From Bathymodiolus brooksi (lineage: Eukaryota > Mollusca > Bivalvia > Mytilida > Modiolidae), in the NCBI GenBank assembly GCA_963680875.1, contig OY804588.1, positions 93,676,233 through 93,740,232 on the forward strand: a stretch of DNA of 64,000 nucleotides, read 5' to 3'. How positions within the stretch are numbered: the first letter of the stretch is position 1; each line of letters starts with the position of its first letter. The position numbers and the translations under genes were made by a program. Positions 10,771 through 21,565 of the stretch are shown one piece after another. The notes under the pieces were generated by a model that ran no database searches, had not been told where the DNA came from, and was given only the letters and a program-made list of their open reading frames with translations.

Positions 10771-10994
10771 ATATGTATAGAAATACGTGCGTTCAATTAT
10801 CGATCGAGTCAAACCGGTATTTGCAGATTCTTCACGAAGCTCACAGCGATAAGGAGCAAGCACATAGACAGGTTTTCTCTGAGTCTGGATGACGTGTTAA
10901 TCTATCTCGTCTTGTTGGACTAGTACAAAACATACATCACCATCTAATAAAAAGTAATCTCTTACCACCATGAACAAGTTGTGATATCGCTTTA

Positions 10995-11266
10995 CAGTGC
11001 CGGATTTACCATTGTGCTTAGATGTGCTTAAGCACAGGGTCCCTTTAGTCCCCGGGGGCTGGGGATCTTCCTGCCAAAGCAATTTTTTTACGATGGATTT
11101 TTGCTTATGCGGTGCAATTTTAAATTTGAAGACGTTCTGTTTCGGAGCGATTCCAGCCATAATGATAGAGTTGATAGTCAATGGGAGTGTGCCTCCTTCA
11201 GGGCCCAAGTAGGGGGCGTCATAACTTAACTAGCACAGGATCTCATTTGTCTTAAATCCGGCACTG
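10995..11266. mobile_element. 272-bp element with 14-bp terminal inverted repeats
   Basis: Begins cagtgccggattta (10995-11008) and ends with its exact complement taaatccggcactg (11253-11266). The CAGTG terminus suits hAT- or Tc1-type elements, but no convincing 8-bp or TA duplication is visible, so the class is open. Overlapping open frames on both strands inside it are not recognisable proteins. Confidence 0.75.
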
Positions 11267-11349
11267 CTTATAGATGCCGTTAGACAACAATCACATACTT
11301 ATTCAAATAGAAATGCTTTAATATTTTTATTTTTTTATTCATTCTTTTG

Positions 11350-11408
11350 CTGACAAGGATGTGACATAACATTATGAAGGTTATTACAGAAGAACGTCGT
11401 TTCGTGCT
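11350..11408 (+). mobile_element. DR1 3' fragment, left of a SINE
   Basis: acattatgaaggttattaca followed by gaagaacgtcg and gctaaatt corresponds to the conserved DR1 3' region (gaaggttattccagaaacg). Confidence 0.6.
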
Positions 11409-11411
11409 AAA

Positions 11412-11635
11412 TTACAACTACCTATATGCAATAAGTACTTATCACCACTAAAGTGTAAGTTCGAATCCCGCTCAGGCGAGGTGTACTCGATACAACTTTA
11501 TGAAATAAAGTTTGTCAGTGTCTTGCAACAGGTCGGTTGTTTTCTCTAGAGACTCTGATTTCCTCCGCCAACAAAACTGACCGCCACGATATAACTGAAA
11601 TAGTGTTGAAAGTGGCGTTAAACACCATATCCCTA
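11412..11635 (+). mobile_element. SINE-C, full length
   Basis: Head with acaactacctatatgcaata and a good B box (agttcgaatcccgctcagg). Body with gaggtgtactcgatacaact and ttgtcagtgtcttgcaacag. 3' domain with gaccgccacgatataactga and gaaagtggcgttaaacacc. Flanked on both sides by DR1 3' fragments. Confidence 0.85.
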
Positions 11636-11644
11636 TTGTTGATA

Positions 11645-11720
11645 ATATAGTCACATAGCATTACGAAGGTTATTCCAGTAGAGAATTGGTGCCATTTTAT
11701 TTAGATATCTACGTTTTTGT
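11645..11720 (+). mobile_element. DR1 3' fragment, right of the SINE
   Basis: gcattacgaaggttattcca is followed by tttagatatctacgtttttg, the same DR1 region as 11350-11408 but continuing to its normal end. The duplicated part is longer than a usual SINE target duplication. Confidence 0.65.
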
Positions 11721-11724
11721 TATT

Positions 11725-11910
11725 AGGAGAAGAGTTTGAAGATACCAAATGGGTAATCAGAATCCGTAAATCAACGATCACCAAAGCATACATATAAAAC
11801 TAATAATCGAATAACACGAACCCCACTGAAAACCGAGGGTGAACCCAGGTGCTCCGGAAGGGTAAGCAGTTCCTGCACCACTAGTGACATCCGTCGTGTT
11901 CGTGCAATGA
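11725..11910 (+). mobile_element. DR2 dispersed repeat, copy 1
   Basis: Begins gtttgaagataccaaatggg, then aatcagaatccgt. After a short gap it has aacacgaaccccactgaaaa, gctccggaagggtaagcagt and ccgtcgtgttcgtg. The order is the same at 24.45 and 37.1 kb. I recall this as a very common mussel repeat. Confidence 0.75.
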
Positions 11911-13195
11911 GCACCTTTTATTGTATTGAATAAAAATAAAAGTAAATAAAAAGTAAACATAAATTTTAAAATGGTCAAAGAATATTTATATGGACTGTTT
12001 AATTTTTAATCAAATATAATTTGTATAAATCATCCTTATCTGGTGTAAAACTCTCTAGTCAATATCTACATATACGTCTATTAAAATATAAAAGACTCTT
12101 TCAGCAAGTTACAATTTACCGAAGGAAGAAGCGAATTTGTTTATCCTTATTTGTACATTGGACCAATAAAACTAGTTTATGCATTTGTGTTAGGGGTATA
12201 AATTGTGCTTCCTTTCTACGATTTTTCAATTGGATTTCGGAAATGTTCCGACAGTGTTTTCTATTTATTTTTTTTTATTTTTTTATTTTTTTATTTATTT
12301 ATTTAATTTTTTTTTTTTGGGTATAATATCTTTATTTCTAATTTGCAGATAAAGGAGAATTAATCGTTGAACACTAAGATTATGAAATGAAACTCTGAAC
12401 TTTAAGTGCAGACATCGCCTAATCTGGTAAATTTATAACGATAGAAGCTTTAATTGATGGGGTCAAATTTTATATCCTATACACTGCAATAACTTCGATC
12501 AGTTTCAATTTGTTGATTTCCCATGGTAGATTTTTGGCGACATTAAAAAGCATAATTTGAAGACATATATTCAGCGAATCAGTGATCTGATGTCATTGTG
12601 CCATTAAATTCCCAGCAAGCCTCATGCTTCTATTGGCAAACCATTACGCAAATGTCGTCTGATATTGACAGCTTAATGGAAAACCTCCGGCGGTTTTCCT
12701 CGCTTGATTTTGATATTTAAAATGTCCATGCCGGATATAGTCGTTTGTTTTGTCATAGCAATTCACGGAAATCTATATTAACCGTATCCGATAGCGGCTC
12801 ATTGATTAGTTGTCTGTATTTCCGAGAGATGAAACTGACACGTTTTCCTTCGGGACATTTCCAATAAAATTAACACATCATGGACTTTGATAGACATAAT
12901 AAACCATTGTATTGAAAACAACAGCAACAAGTTAAAAAGCACGGCATTTGAAAGGATATCATATTTGTATAAGTTATTAAAATATTTCCTATTTAGATTA
13001 TCAAGATGTATTTTCTATCAGAGACGCCTCTAGTGACATTTTTCATAGCTAACGTGGCGAGAAAAAACAATTTAATAATAAACAAGATAAAATAAAATTG
13101 TCATTATGAAATAATTATAGCTATTAATCAGAGAAGAATATTGTCATGTTATGAGACCATGAGACCCACAACCTAGATAAAAACACGTCTTTTTT
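11911..13195. other. Spacer without recognised feature
   Basis: Contains a t-rich tract at about 12262-12320 and two AT-rich chance frames. No gene, RNA or repeat family is recognised. Confidence 0.5.
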
Positions 13196-13345
13196 AATGA
13201 GAATAAAAACAAACAGAAATGGGTTCAAGACAAAGGCACACAAAACAAAAACAAAAGCAAAATAAAAAAGCAAGCAAAAAAAAACAAAAAAAAAACAAAA
13301 AACAAAAAACAAAAAAACAAAAAACAAAAAACAAAAAAACAGAAA
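13196..13345. repeat. A-rich low-complexity tract
   Basis: Runs of aaacaaaaaac type interrupted by single c. The minus-strand F/V/C-rich open frame is a by-product. Confidence 0.9.
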
Positions 13346-13674
13346 AAAGGAGGGAGACTAAGTTGTACTTATATTAAAGTCATCGTTAGATACATTATAC
13401 AGTCGTCATCACGAACTGGCTTGACGTTAGGAAATATTCATATATCAAATGACAAAGGATTTTTCCATTCTACGTATATTTTTTTCCTGTTACCACGAAC
13501 AATATTTTTTAATAGATTTGACTATGAGTAACACGACAGGTGTCTGATAGGAAGAAGAATCTTCTTACCCTTCGCAAGCATATGGGTTCATCTGTACTTT
13601 ATTTGTGGGGTCCGTGTTGCTGACCTTTTTCTGTGTTTTATTTTTTTTTTATTTTTAAATTTTAATTTTAATTG
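13346..13674. other. Spacer without recognised feature
   Basis: AT-rich; ends in an a/t tract before the TG microsatellite. Confidence 0.5.
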
Positions 13675-13684
13675 TGTGTGTGTG

Positions 13685-13747
<63 letters not shown>

Positions 13748-13748
13748 A
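13675..13748. repeat. (TG)n(CGTG)n(TG)n compound microsatellite
   Basis: A tgtg tract, then several cgtg units, then tgtg again. The alternating purine-pyrimidine tract of about 74 bp could adopt Z-DNA. Confidence 0.97.
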
Positions 13749-13843
13749 TTGTTCGTCTTTTTCCTGCGTCCAATGCTGCCAGTGTCTATGGATTGTCCAT
13801 CGTTGATTGCCCCTTTCGGTTTTCTGCGATGTTTCTTTCACAA

Positions 13844-14122
13844 CTCCCTCCGCAATTGGAAAAAAATATGATTTTTTGGCTTATAATCGCGCCCCTCTAA
13901 AATAGGAAAAAATATGATTTTTTGGCGTAAAATCGTGATTTTTCACACGAAATACCCCAAAAATTTTCGCGCCTCCCTCCGCAATTGGAAAAAAATATGA
14001 TTTTTTGGCTTATAATCGTGATTTTTCACACGAAATACTCCAACAATTTTCGCACCTCCCTCTGCTCGGCTCAATTTTTTTAAGTGCGCCCCCACTAACT
14101 TGAAATCCTGGATCCGCCCCTG
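13844..14122 (-). mobile_element. DNA-transposon end (hAT/MITE-like), with internal duplication
   Basis: Read on the minus strand it begins caggggcggatccaggattt, a terminus that I recall from many invertebrate hAT-like MITEs. Inside, ctccctccgcaattgg plus the following aaaaaaatatgattttttgg occurs at 13844 and again at 13973, a 129-bp direct duplication. The other terminus was not found, so it is probably truncated. Confidence 0.6.
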
Positions 14123-14224
14123 CGTTGCATATATTTTTTGTCTTCTCATTCATTGCATAAATAATTCTCACAAGCATAAAATCTTAATCAGCATGCATAT
14201 GCATTTTTGTAATGTTCGAATGTT

Positions 14225-14348
14225 CTTCGAAGGAAGCATATTGATTTAAAACAAACGTTTTAACTTGTTTCTGAATCATATTGTACATATGCTGTCATTC
14301 TGTTTATATATGTCCGCTATCTCAATAAAATATGTTTAAACTAAAGCT
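14225..14348 (+). mobile_element. LINE 3' terminal fragment
   Basis: ttaacttgtttctgaatcat, ttgtacatatgctgtcattc and caataaaatatgtttaaact match the end of the LINE remnant at 18.89-18.99 kb (taacttgtttccgaatcct, then aataaaatatgtttacact). Only the 3' end was copied. Confidence 0.6.
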
Positions 14349-14823
14349 AAATGTGTTTGTCCATTACTCCATTTGCCCATGTCTATTGTCCATTGCTATT
14401 TTGTCTCTTAGTAGAGTAGTATCTACCGTTCTTCTTGTTTTTGGTCGTCCAATTTGACATTTTCTTCAGGTTTTTGCCATGTTAATGCTGTTGTTTAAAT
14501 GCTGTTGTTATTAATATGTAAGATATGTTATATCCATCTCTATCCTATTTGTATAATAATTGACTTGCTGTCGTTGTTTCAGCTCTATGGTGTGGTTCCT
14601 CATTTAATAGTGTATCTGGCTATCACCGGTTTTGTTTACCAATGCCGTTCGTTTTAGAAAACATAAAGGTCACGACCTCGCTTATGACGTAAACATTATG
14701 ACGTCTCAGCACAGGTTATCAAGAATTGTGACAAGTACATTTTTGTAGGACGATGTTTGTTGATATTGCTGACATTACAGTTCCTAATATGATATATGTT
14801 TAAAAAATAAAATGTTAACTAGC
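14349..14823. other. Spacer without recognised feature
   Basis: No open frame or repeat of note. Confidence 0.5.
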
Positions 14824-14826
14824 TAA

Positions 14827-15117
14827 GGGAACGACCATTTAACTTGAAGGGGGGGGGGGGGGGTTATGTTTTTTTTCTTAAAAAATATTCTGATTCCCAA
14901 TGTTGCTGAAAAAAATATTCCGATTTTGGTGGAGGAAAAAAAATATAATCTGATTCAGATTTTTTGTCATATAGCCTAATGTTAAATTGTGGAAAAAAAA
15001 TTAGCGCTTTGCGCGACAAAAAAAAATATTCTAACTCTTGTGTTGTCCGAAAAAAAAATTCTGAACGAAACAAAAAACCATAACCCCTCCCCCCTTTCAA
15101 GTTAAATGGTCGGTCCC
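14827..15117. mobile_element. 291-bp PIF/Harbinger-like MITE with TAA duplication
   Basis: Left end gggaacgaccatttaacttg and right end, complemented, gggaccgaccatttaacttg are near-perfect inverted repeats; each continues into g-rich sequence and then a ttatg(g)ttttttt segment. TAA lies directly outside both ends (14824-14826, 15118-15120). A 3-bp TWA duplication is characteristic of PIF/Harbinger. The interior is A/T-rich with no protein. Confidence 0.85.
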
Positions 15118-15120
15118 TAA

Positions 15121-15561
15121 TGGTGTTGCTGAATTTTATTTACTTTTGACATCTTCACAGGAATTATCGTTTAAATGATGGGAGAATTTGTTGACAAGTC
15201 CAGCTCAGCTCACGCGAACTTTGATACGAGTTTTGCTTATGGAGTCAGCAGGTAGATTTAGCGGGAGGGAAGGATGATAAATACATGTACCGATCTGTAC
15301 ATGTAAAAATAAAATAAGTGTGAATTTGTTAAATCCTTGAAAATTAATTTTCGCGGTTTTCGCTGATTAAACAAACCAGCAAAATTAAGCACACAAGGAA
15401 ACACATAAACCACGTGATAAGTCATTTTCAAGAGCAACAAAACACGAATTCAAATGTCAACGTACATTCTATCAATCAACGGAAATCGACAACACCGAAA
15501 ATAAATGACACCATAGTATGTTCCAAGTTGTTGTAGCGCATCACACTGAAGTAAAATGAAC
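15121..15561. other. Spacer without recognised feature
   Basis: No recognisable element. A possible SINE target duplication (actgaagtaaaatga) starts at its right end. Confidence 0.5.
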
Positions 15562-15915
15562 CACCTCGGTGTAATGGTTAGCGTGCACGCCTCTAGTGCG
15601 GTAGATCGTGGGTTCGAGCTACGATCGTTTCAAAGCAAAAACTTCAAAATTGTTATCTGTTGCACTTCGCTCAGCACGCAACTTTAAAGAGAAAGAGCAA
15701 AGACTGGTTGTGGCGGAATCAGGATAACGTGTTCGCGCGGGCTACATGTCTACCCGCGGACTGTTGTTTCAGTCACATAGCACTATAAAAATCAACATAA
15801 GCGTGTTGGTCTAGAGCAAAGCGGACCTCATCATCATCTCATTGAAAATTAATTTGTTCTCGCCATGATATAGCTGACACATTGCTGCGTTGGCGTTAAA
15901 CAACAATCACTCACT
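15562..15915 (+). mobile_element. SINE-B, full-length reference copy
   Basis: The tRNA-like head has ggtgtaatggttagcgtgca (A-box region) and gtgggttcgagctacg (B box). The body has agagaaagagcaaagactgg, aggataacgtgttcgcg, ctacatgtctacccgcggac and gtgttggtctagagcaaagc. The 3' domain is catgatatagctgacacatt, then ggcgttaaacaacaatcact. Outside, actgaagtaaaatga and actgaaatgaaatgt are a possible diverged target duplication. SINEs of this type are transcribed by RNA polymerase III and moved by a LINE. This copy supplies the un-amplified sequence used to explain the arrays at 41.8-55.0 kb. Confidence 0.85.
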
Positions 15916-16013
15916 TACTCACTGAAATGAAATGTAAACATGGTTTATCTGTAAATACAAAATAACACGGCGACGATCAATGTTTCTGTTTGATTTTCGA
16001 TGTCAATTCGCAG

Positions 16014-16419
16014 TAAACAAAACAAAGTTTTCTGTGTTGATAGCGTCCTTTTATAGAAGGGGGTTATGGTATTTAACGTCACTTTCAACAATATTTCAGC
16101 CATATAGTGACGGTCAGTTTTATTGGTGGAGAAAGCAAGAGTATCAGAAGAAAACCATCGATCTGTCGCAGGTTACTTACAAATTGTGTGACATAAAGTT
16201 GTATCAAGAACACCTCGCCATGAGCAGGATTTGAACTCACAACGCAAGTGGTGATAGGCACTGATTCCACAGATCATTGTAAATCCAACTACCATATGAT
16301 CACGACCACGACCGTCCCTCGATGTCAAGTAGGCAATATTAAAACGTAATAAATTTAAAAAAAATATATTAAAAACCCAAACAGTTGTCTGTGTTGATAA
16401 CATCCTTTCATAGATAAAC
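16014..16419. repeat. Diverged direct repeats flanking a SINE-C
   Basis: 16014-16058 and 16371-16419 share tctgtgttgata, then cctttYatagat-type sequence, about 40 bp in all, on both sides of the SINE at 16063-16312. They are longer and more diverged than an ordinary SINE target duplication. Confidence 0.65.
16063..16312 (-). mobile_element. SINE-C, full length, minus strand
   Basis: On the minus strand the order is ggtcgtgatcatatggtagt, then ggaatcagtgcctatcacca, a B box (gagttcaaatcctgctcatg), cgaggtgttcttgatacaac, and the 3' domain gtgacgttaaataccataac. It carries the same head-body-tail order as the copies at 9.1 and 11.4 kb. Confidence 0.85.
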
Positions 16420-17229
16420 AAAAAACTATTTTTACGATATCAACTACTATCTATATCATTGTTTTCTTTGTAATCACAACGAAAATATTCATATGTTGTA
16501 AAGATTGCAAAAAAAAAATAATCAAGTATCATCAACTGATCCCTAACACCAAACGAATAACTTATAAATTGGAACTGATTATATAACACAGAAAAATAAT
16601 TCTTCATACAGAAACTAAATATAGAAATGTCTAACAAAACGTCGACCCGTTGGCACAAATTCTACATTATAAATCAAAATACAAGGTGATATACTTCTGA
16701 CCAAACACGAGATTTACGACGGGCGTGTTGGATTGGTTTGACTTGGAGACTCTTTCTAATTAAATATTCATAAAGAGTTGATTAGGCAAATCCCTACGGG
16801 AAATGACTTAACAACCGGAAATTAAATTACTGAAGAAACAAAACCTTCCCACAGAATTATATAGTTTCTTTGAACAAGTAATTTACGCTGTAGACGGTAG
16901 TATATACATATTATAAGGCTTTATAAGGGTACTGTTATATGTATGCATTATTCGGGATAAATGATTTACTTAGAAATACTCTATTACAAATATAATCATA
17001 GAATTTTCTCACATTTACTTTCTTCAATTTAATAGACTAAGAATGTGATGTATTTCAATGTCGTGAAAACAAAATTGAGGATTGCTTTTATCTATGTATA
17101 AACACTAACAGGGATTGTGCCTTATTATCGGTTGATATCACAAACAGTCAAATCTTCTTGTTTACTTTATCATATTCAAATCGGAGTTAATTAAAATGGT
17201 GCATTTTGAACAATTGTAAAAAGAAAGAG
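16420..17229. other. Spacer without recognised feature
   Basis: AT-rich, with only a 72-codon chance frame. Confidence 0.5.
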
Positions 17230-17520
17230 TGGGCGAGTGTTGATTAACGCCATACGATGAATTCTTCAGCTATATCATGGCAAGAACAAGTCATATTTGA
17301 AGGGATGATGATTATGTCCGCTTTTTAAGGGTGCTAGCCCACTGAAATAACAGTCTGCGGGTAGACTAGTCCCTCTACTAAGACACGTTATCCAAATTCT
17401 GTGCTAACCAGTTTTCGCTCGTACACCTTAATGCTGCGTACTTAGCAGTGAAGCAACAAATACCAAATTGATAGTCTTTGGTTTGACACGACCAGGACTC
17501 GAATCCATGATATAATGTAC
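17230..17520 (-). mobile_element. SINE-B, minus strand, diverged
   Basis: The tail (taacgccatacgatgaattc, then agctatatcatggcaagaac) comes first on the plus strand. It is followed by the body (ctgcgggtagactagt, ctaagacacgttatcc) and a B box whose minus-strand form is atggattcgagtcctgg near 17490-17510. Confidence 0.75.
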
Positions 17521-17740
17521 TCGATGCAAACATACTCACCATTGTGAAAAGGAAGAAACTTATTACTACCGGTAGATAATCCATGTTTCACTGCACCACG
17601 TGAACCAATATTTTCCAAAATATGGTACTTATTTTTATATGTCCATTTCTCAACCTATTTTCATTTATAATCCAGTGATACACTTCCTTATAAGTTAGAT
17701 GATCCATATTTTATATATTTTCCTTTGACAATGGGAATGA

Positions 17741-18574
17741 CTGAATACATTCTTTAATTTATCTACAGAGATTAAGCATTACGTAAGACCATTATTAGAA
17801 TATGCTGACGTTATATGGGACAATAATATAACTTACCTAGTTGATAAGATCGAGAAAGTACAAATGGAGGCTGCTAAAATCGTAACTGGGGGTACTCGGT
17901 TAGTCTCATTAAATAATCTATACTTAGAAACAGGGTGGGATAAACTAAAGAACCGTCGGGAAATGTATAGACTGGTTTATTTTTACAAAATGAAGAACAT
18001 TTCGCCACAGTACTTATCAGACTTAGTTCCAGATTCTCTTAATAGTATACATAGTCATAACACAAGAAATTCATCTATTATTCCCCCTATAAGGACACGA
18101 ACTAGTCTATACACGAATTATTTCTTACCGGCTACCATACGCTCTTGGAATCTTTTACCTGAACGCATTACGTCTAGCACTTCGGTCAATTCTTTCAAAT
18201 CTAATCTGAAATCCAATCACCCACAAAAACCGCCCTATTCAGTATTATATTGGAAAACGACTTGGTCAAATTCTACACTCTAGACTTCGTATGCATTGCA
18301 GCTCTTTAAACCAGCATCTTTACTCAAAACATATTGTTGACTCCCCGCTTTGTCTATGTGGAGCTGTTGAAACAACCGAACATTATTTGTTATACTGCCC
18401 TCTCTACAACGTACACAGACAGCTTTTTATTGAGCCCTTTTTTGACGATCCTCTGATTTCATATGATCATTATCTTTTTGGATCGGCCGAGTTCAGTTAC
18501 GAACAAAACGTTGAAATTTTCTTGGCAGTGCAATCCTTTATTATCAACTCGAAACGATTTAACAGAAATTAGTG
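17741..18574 (+). pseudogene. LINE (non-LTR) reverse-transcriptase ORF, C-terminal part, frameshifted
   Basis: The frame is open from 17741 after a TGA and reads YVRPLLEYADVIWD, then KIEKVQMEAAKIVTG, GWDKLKNRREMYRL, FYKMKNISPQYLSDLVP and SWNLLPERI. This is the conserved segment after the polymerase core of CR1/Jockey-like LINEs. Near 18232-18245 the frame shifts. The second frame reads IGKRLGQILHSRLRMHC, then a C-terminal zinc-knuckle-like CLCGAVETTEHYLLYC, and ends at 18572. The catalytic (YADD-type) region and endonuclease are missing, so it is 5'-truncated and dead. It is better preserved than the copy at 7.1-8.1 kb and belongs to a different subfamily. Confidence 0.88.
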
Positions 18575-18988
18575 TGGTCAATTGAAACCACGACTTGTCT
18601 TTTGACATATGATACACACAGTGCATGTGCTCACTTTATTTTCTCTTTATATCATATTTCTTTTCATTTTTTTAATTTCACATATAACTGTATATTATTA
18701 TATCAAGTTTAAATTGTCTTAATTATTATATTAATTCATTATAATTTCTACCATTATTATATATTATTATATCAAGTTTAATTTGTCTTAATTATTATAT
18801 TGATTCATTATAATTTCTACCATTTGAGCATATATTCTGCTTTGTAAATTTAATTTCTTCAGGAAACGGTTTAATATAAGTTTTGTAACTTGTTTCCGAA
18901 TCCTATTAATGATTCATCGGAATAGTTTGTACATATTCATGCTTGTATTGTCTTAATGAATTACGTAATAAAATATGTTTACACTAAG
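18575..18988 (+). mobile_element. 3' untranslated region of the LINE remnant
   Basis: AT-rich tail with a direct duplication (ttatatcaagtttaatttgt near 18701 and 18768). It ends with aataaaatatgtttacacta, shared with the LINE end at 14.2-14.35 kb. Confidence 0.65.
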
Positions 18989-19019
18989 CATTACGTGGTA
19001 GCCATTTTTGTTGCACGTT

Positions 19020-19200
19020 GTTCTCCTCGCCCGGAGAAAACAACCGAACTGTCGCAAGTCACTGAAATCTTTATCACATAAGGTTGTACACCTCACCCTA
19101 ATCGAGATTTGTGCTCACAACATCAGTGGTGATAGGCAATGATTGCATATGTAGTTGTTAATCCAACTACTATACGAGCACGGCCTTGTAGCATAGGGCA
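19020..19200 (-). mobile_element. SINE-C, minus strand, 3'-truncated
   Basis: The minus-strand order is gtgctcgtatagtagttgga, then tgcctatcaccactgatgtt, gtgagcacaaatctcg (degraded B box), aggtgtacaaccttatgtga and cagtgacttgcgacagttcg. The shared 3' domain is missing. Confidence 0.75.
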
Positions 19201-19374
19201 ATCCCTTCAAGAATTCTGCATGTGACAAACTGTAATAGCAGCAGTTATTAATGGTAGGATGTGCAAATTGAAATTCAAATGCTTAAATAGTAGCAAGACC
19301 ACATACACAGTTTTTGAAGTATCACACCCGATGGATCAGCGGTAACAACCTTTATTACATACTTAGTTCAAATA

Positions 19375-19640
19375 AAGGCATTTTTGTATGACCAATATGA
19401 CCGGAAGTAAACTGTCCATATTTTCACACCCCGGGAAAATAACCGGTTATTGGATTACTACAAGATCATTTCCATATCGAGGCCCATATTGGCCCGGGCC
19501 AATATGGGTGTCTCTTTTCTAGATGTCGGAAGTATGTAATAAATAGTTTAATACATGGGCATTTCCATATTGGCCTGATTATCATCCCTCGACCCATATA
19601 TGAAAAACATCACGTAATAATACTATAGTATAACTAAATC
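19375..19640. mobile_element. Fold-back type repeat with a 26-bp perfect palindrome
   Basis: Contains a perfect self-complementary core at 19483-19508 (cccatattggcccgggccaa plus tatggg). Flanking catattggcctgattat and gaaaaacatcacgtaataat match the fold-back element at 2.65-2.75 kb. Confidence 0.7.
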
Positions 19641-19644
19641 ATAC

Positions 19645-19781
19645 ATTTTGAATATCAAAATAAGACCACTCATGACCGAATACGCATTAACAATTAAACT
19701 CGTGGGCGGAAGTTCCGCCAATTCGTTTAATCCTTATGCGTACTTCGGTCACTCGTGGTCTTATTTTGATATTCAAAATCT
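19645..19781. repeat. 137-bp near-palindrome
   Basis: The outer 25 bp are a perfect inverted repeat (attttgaatatcaaaataag plus accac against its complement ending 19781). The inner arms continue with mismatches (tgaccgaatacgcatta against taatccttatgcgtacttcg) to a ggcggaagttccgcc centre near 19711. It is probably a small fold-back MITE. Confidence 0.9.
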
Positions 19782-19984
19782 ATGATTAGCTATGCTATAT
19801 TTATTCACTTTCTTTACAGGGAAATTAACAACTCACTCCTAAATCATTATCACTTTTTTGAGTGTTCCACCCATGGAAAGCAAAGCGCTACTTCTCACAT
19901 TGCGTACAGTTTATTTTCTAGAATATTCTAGTAACAGAAAGATACAATCGACAATCAATTATGTTTTTATACTTTAATAAGTGT

Positions 19985-20095
19985 GTTTTGCAGATCGTTG
20001 TTTGTCCTTTTGTCCTTTTTTCTTTTGGTCATTGTGTTGTCTGTTCTTCGATGTACGGATTCTGATTGCCCCCTTTGGTATCTTCAAATTCCTCT
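19985..20095 (-). mobile_element. DR2 5' segment, minus strand
   Basis: On the plus strand it reads ttttgcagatcgttgtttgt, then tcttttggtcattgtgttgt, ctgttcttcgatgtacggat and tgattgccccctttggtatc. Its complement is the start of DR2 (gataccaaagggg...). It contains the un-amplified form of the 30-bp unit at 22-24.45 kb. Confidence 0.75.
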
Positions 20096-21084
20096 TAATA
20101 ATATAGACTTACAAAAATCAAATTTATAAAGTTTAATAACCGGCCTTAGAATAAATGTCCTTTTCCTTTCTGGTATAATAGTTCGATTCCTTTCCTATGA
20201 AATTGAATTCCCGTTGAATTAAAATATCATTTACTTCCAATCCACAAAGTTTCCAAATATTGTCCGTTGAAATTGTTTATAATTCAATGTTCAAGTCACG
20301 TTACTTCATTAGAATAAATATATCCAAACATAATGCTATAAATTTCAGATGCTATATAAATCCTCAATTTCTAACTAGCTGCTCTCAAATTTGCTGACTT
20401 TTATATAGTATGTGTATAAAGTTTGGAACTTTCTAGTAATGTATATCTTGATTAACCGATAGAAAATAATCCAGGTCAAATATTAAAACTTGTAACAACT
20501 GTTTCTATATTTAGTAACTTATTTTCATTGATGAAGTAATTATTATCTTCACAACAGCAAATATTCTTCATAAACAAAATAATACATCAAATTTATTACA
20601 TATACATAACACTCACCTCAGTTCTCATTCGACTATTTATTGTTAGTGGGGTATTACTGAAAAACATAGTACCTCCGTCCCAGTCGTGCCTAAAAAAGTA
20701 TCATAGTGGAATAAATTTGGGACACATTTGTTTTGTTTTGTCACACTTGTAATTTCTTTTTCAAGCGTTAAGATATGCATCAGCATACCAGGAAGAAAAG
20801 GAATAATCAAAATGGCAAAATCAAATTGTGTGAGTTTCATACTAAAAGCTTACCGTGTTTCAACAGAGATACAATTTGCTTTTCCATGCATACAATTCAA
20901 ATGGGATTAGCCTGTTTAATAATAGTGTAAACTTGTCTTCCACCAGAAAAATAATGTATAAATACAAATTCAATATATAAATATGTAATACTCTGTTAAT
21001 TCATTGCATTGTCTTTACAAATGATTTGTAATTCAGTTGAGGCTTGTAATTTTTGCTTTGGACCAGTTGAGGTTTTCAATTGTC
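20096..21084. other. Spacer without recognised feature
   Basis: AT-rich; a pair of overlapping 60-65 codon frames on opposite strands at 20643-20910 is unrecognised. Confidence 0.5.
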
Positions 21085-21565
21085 GCTTTGGACCACCACG
21101 AATGCATTTAATTTTATCAAGGTATAAATATAGATTATTGTCGATGAGTAATTTCCTACATTCTTTAGTTCTTTTCTGACTGTAAAGAGTATTGTTATCT
21201 GCATACTGCAGAAATGTCCAGTCTGTTTTTATCAGAAAATGTCATTGGCATAGTAAAGAAAAAGTGACGGGCCAAGGTATATCCCAGTGGTACTCCATAT
21301 CTCATGTCTGCCAAATTGGATGTTGTACCATTTACAATTACTAGCTGTTTTCTTCTCGTTAGATACTCTTATCACTTCAAATGTTTTGCAAAGAATGTGA
21401 TGGTCGACGGGTCCGAACGCTTTTTGAGGATCTATGATTACCATGCCGGTGTATTTAAATTGCATATGGTCAGAAGGATTCATAAGGCAAGCATCGATGA
21501 TAGTGTGTGTTTCTCTTGATGTTATGGATGACAGTGCATTTGCTAATCCGTATTTGTCATATTTG
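21085..21565 (-). pseudogene. LINE reverse-transcriptase core fragment, inactivated
   Basis: The minus strand reads KYGLANALSSITSRETHT (motif before A), then MVIIDPQKAFGPVDHHIL, where the family's AFD has become AFG so the first catalytic aspartate is lost. IYLGPSLFLYYANDI follows, matching the PQGS..GPLLF..Y.ND motif B region. After a frameshift near 21235 comes LQYADNNTLYSQKRTKE, in which the catalytic YADD reads YADN. Known LINE polymerases need these aspartates, so this is a dead fragment. Both ends are missing. It covers a part of the enzyme not present in the other two LINE remnants. Confidence 0.82.

Noticed and set aside
10897..11212. 103-codon and 71-codon frames inside the cagtgccgg element
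   Set aside because: Overlapping on opposite strands inside a 272-bp TIR element, with no domain recognised.
13674..13900. Open frames MCVCVCV... across the TG tract
   Set aside because: Pure microsatellite translation.
15562..15640. Functional tRNA gene
   Set aside because: A and B boxes are present but the acceptor and anticodon stems do not pair, and the sequence continues into a SINE body.
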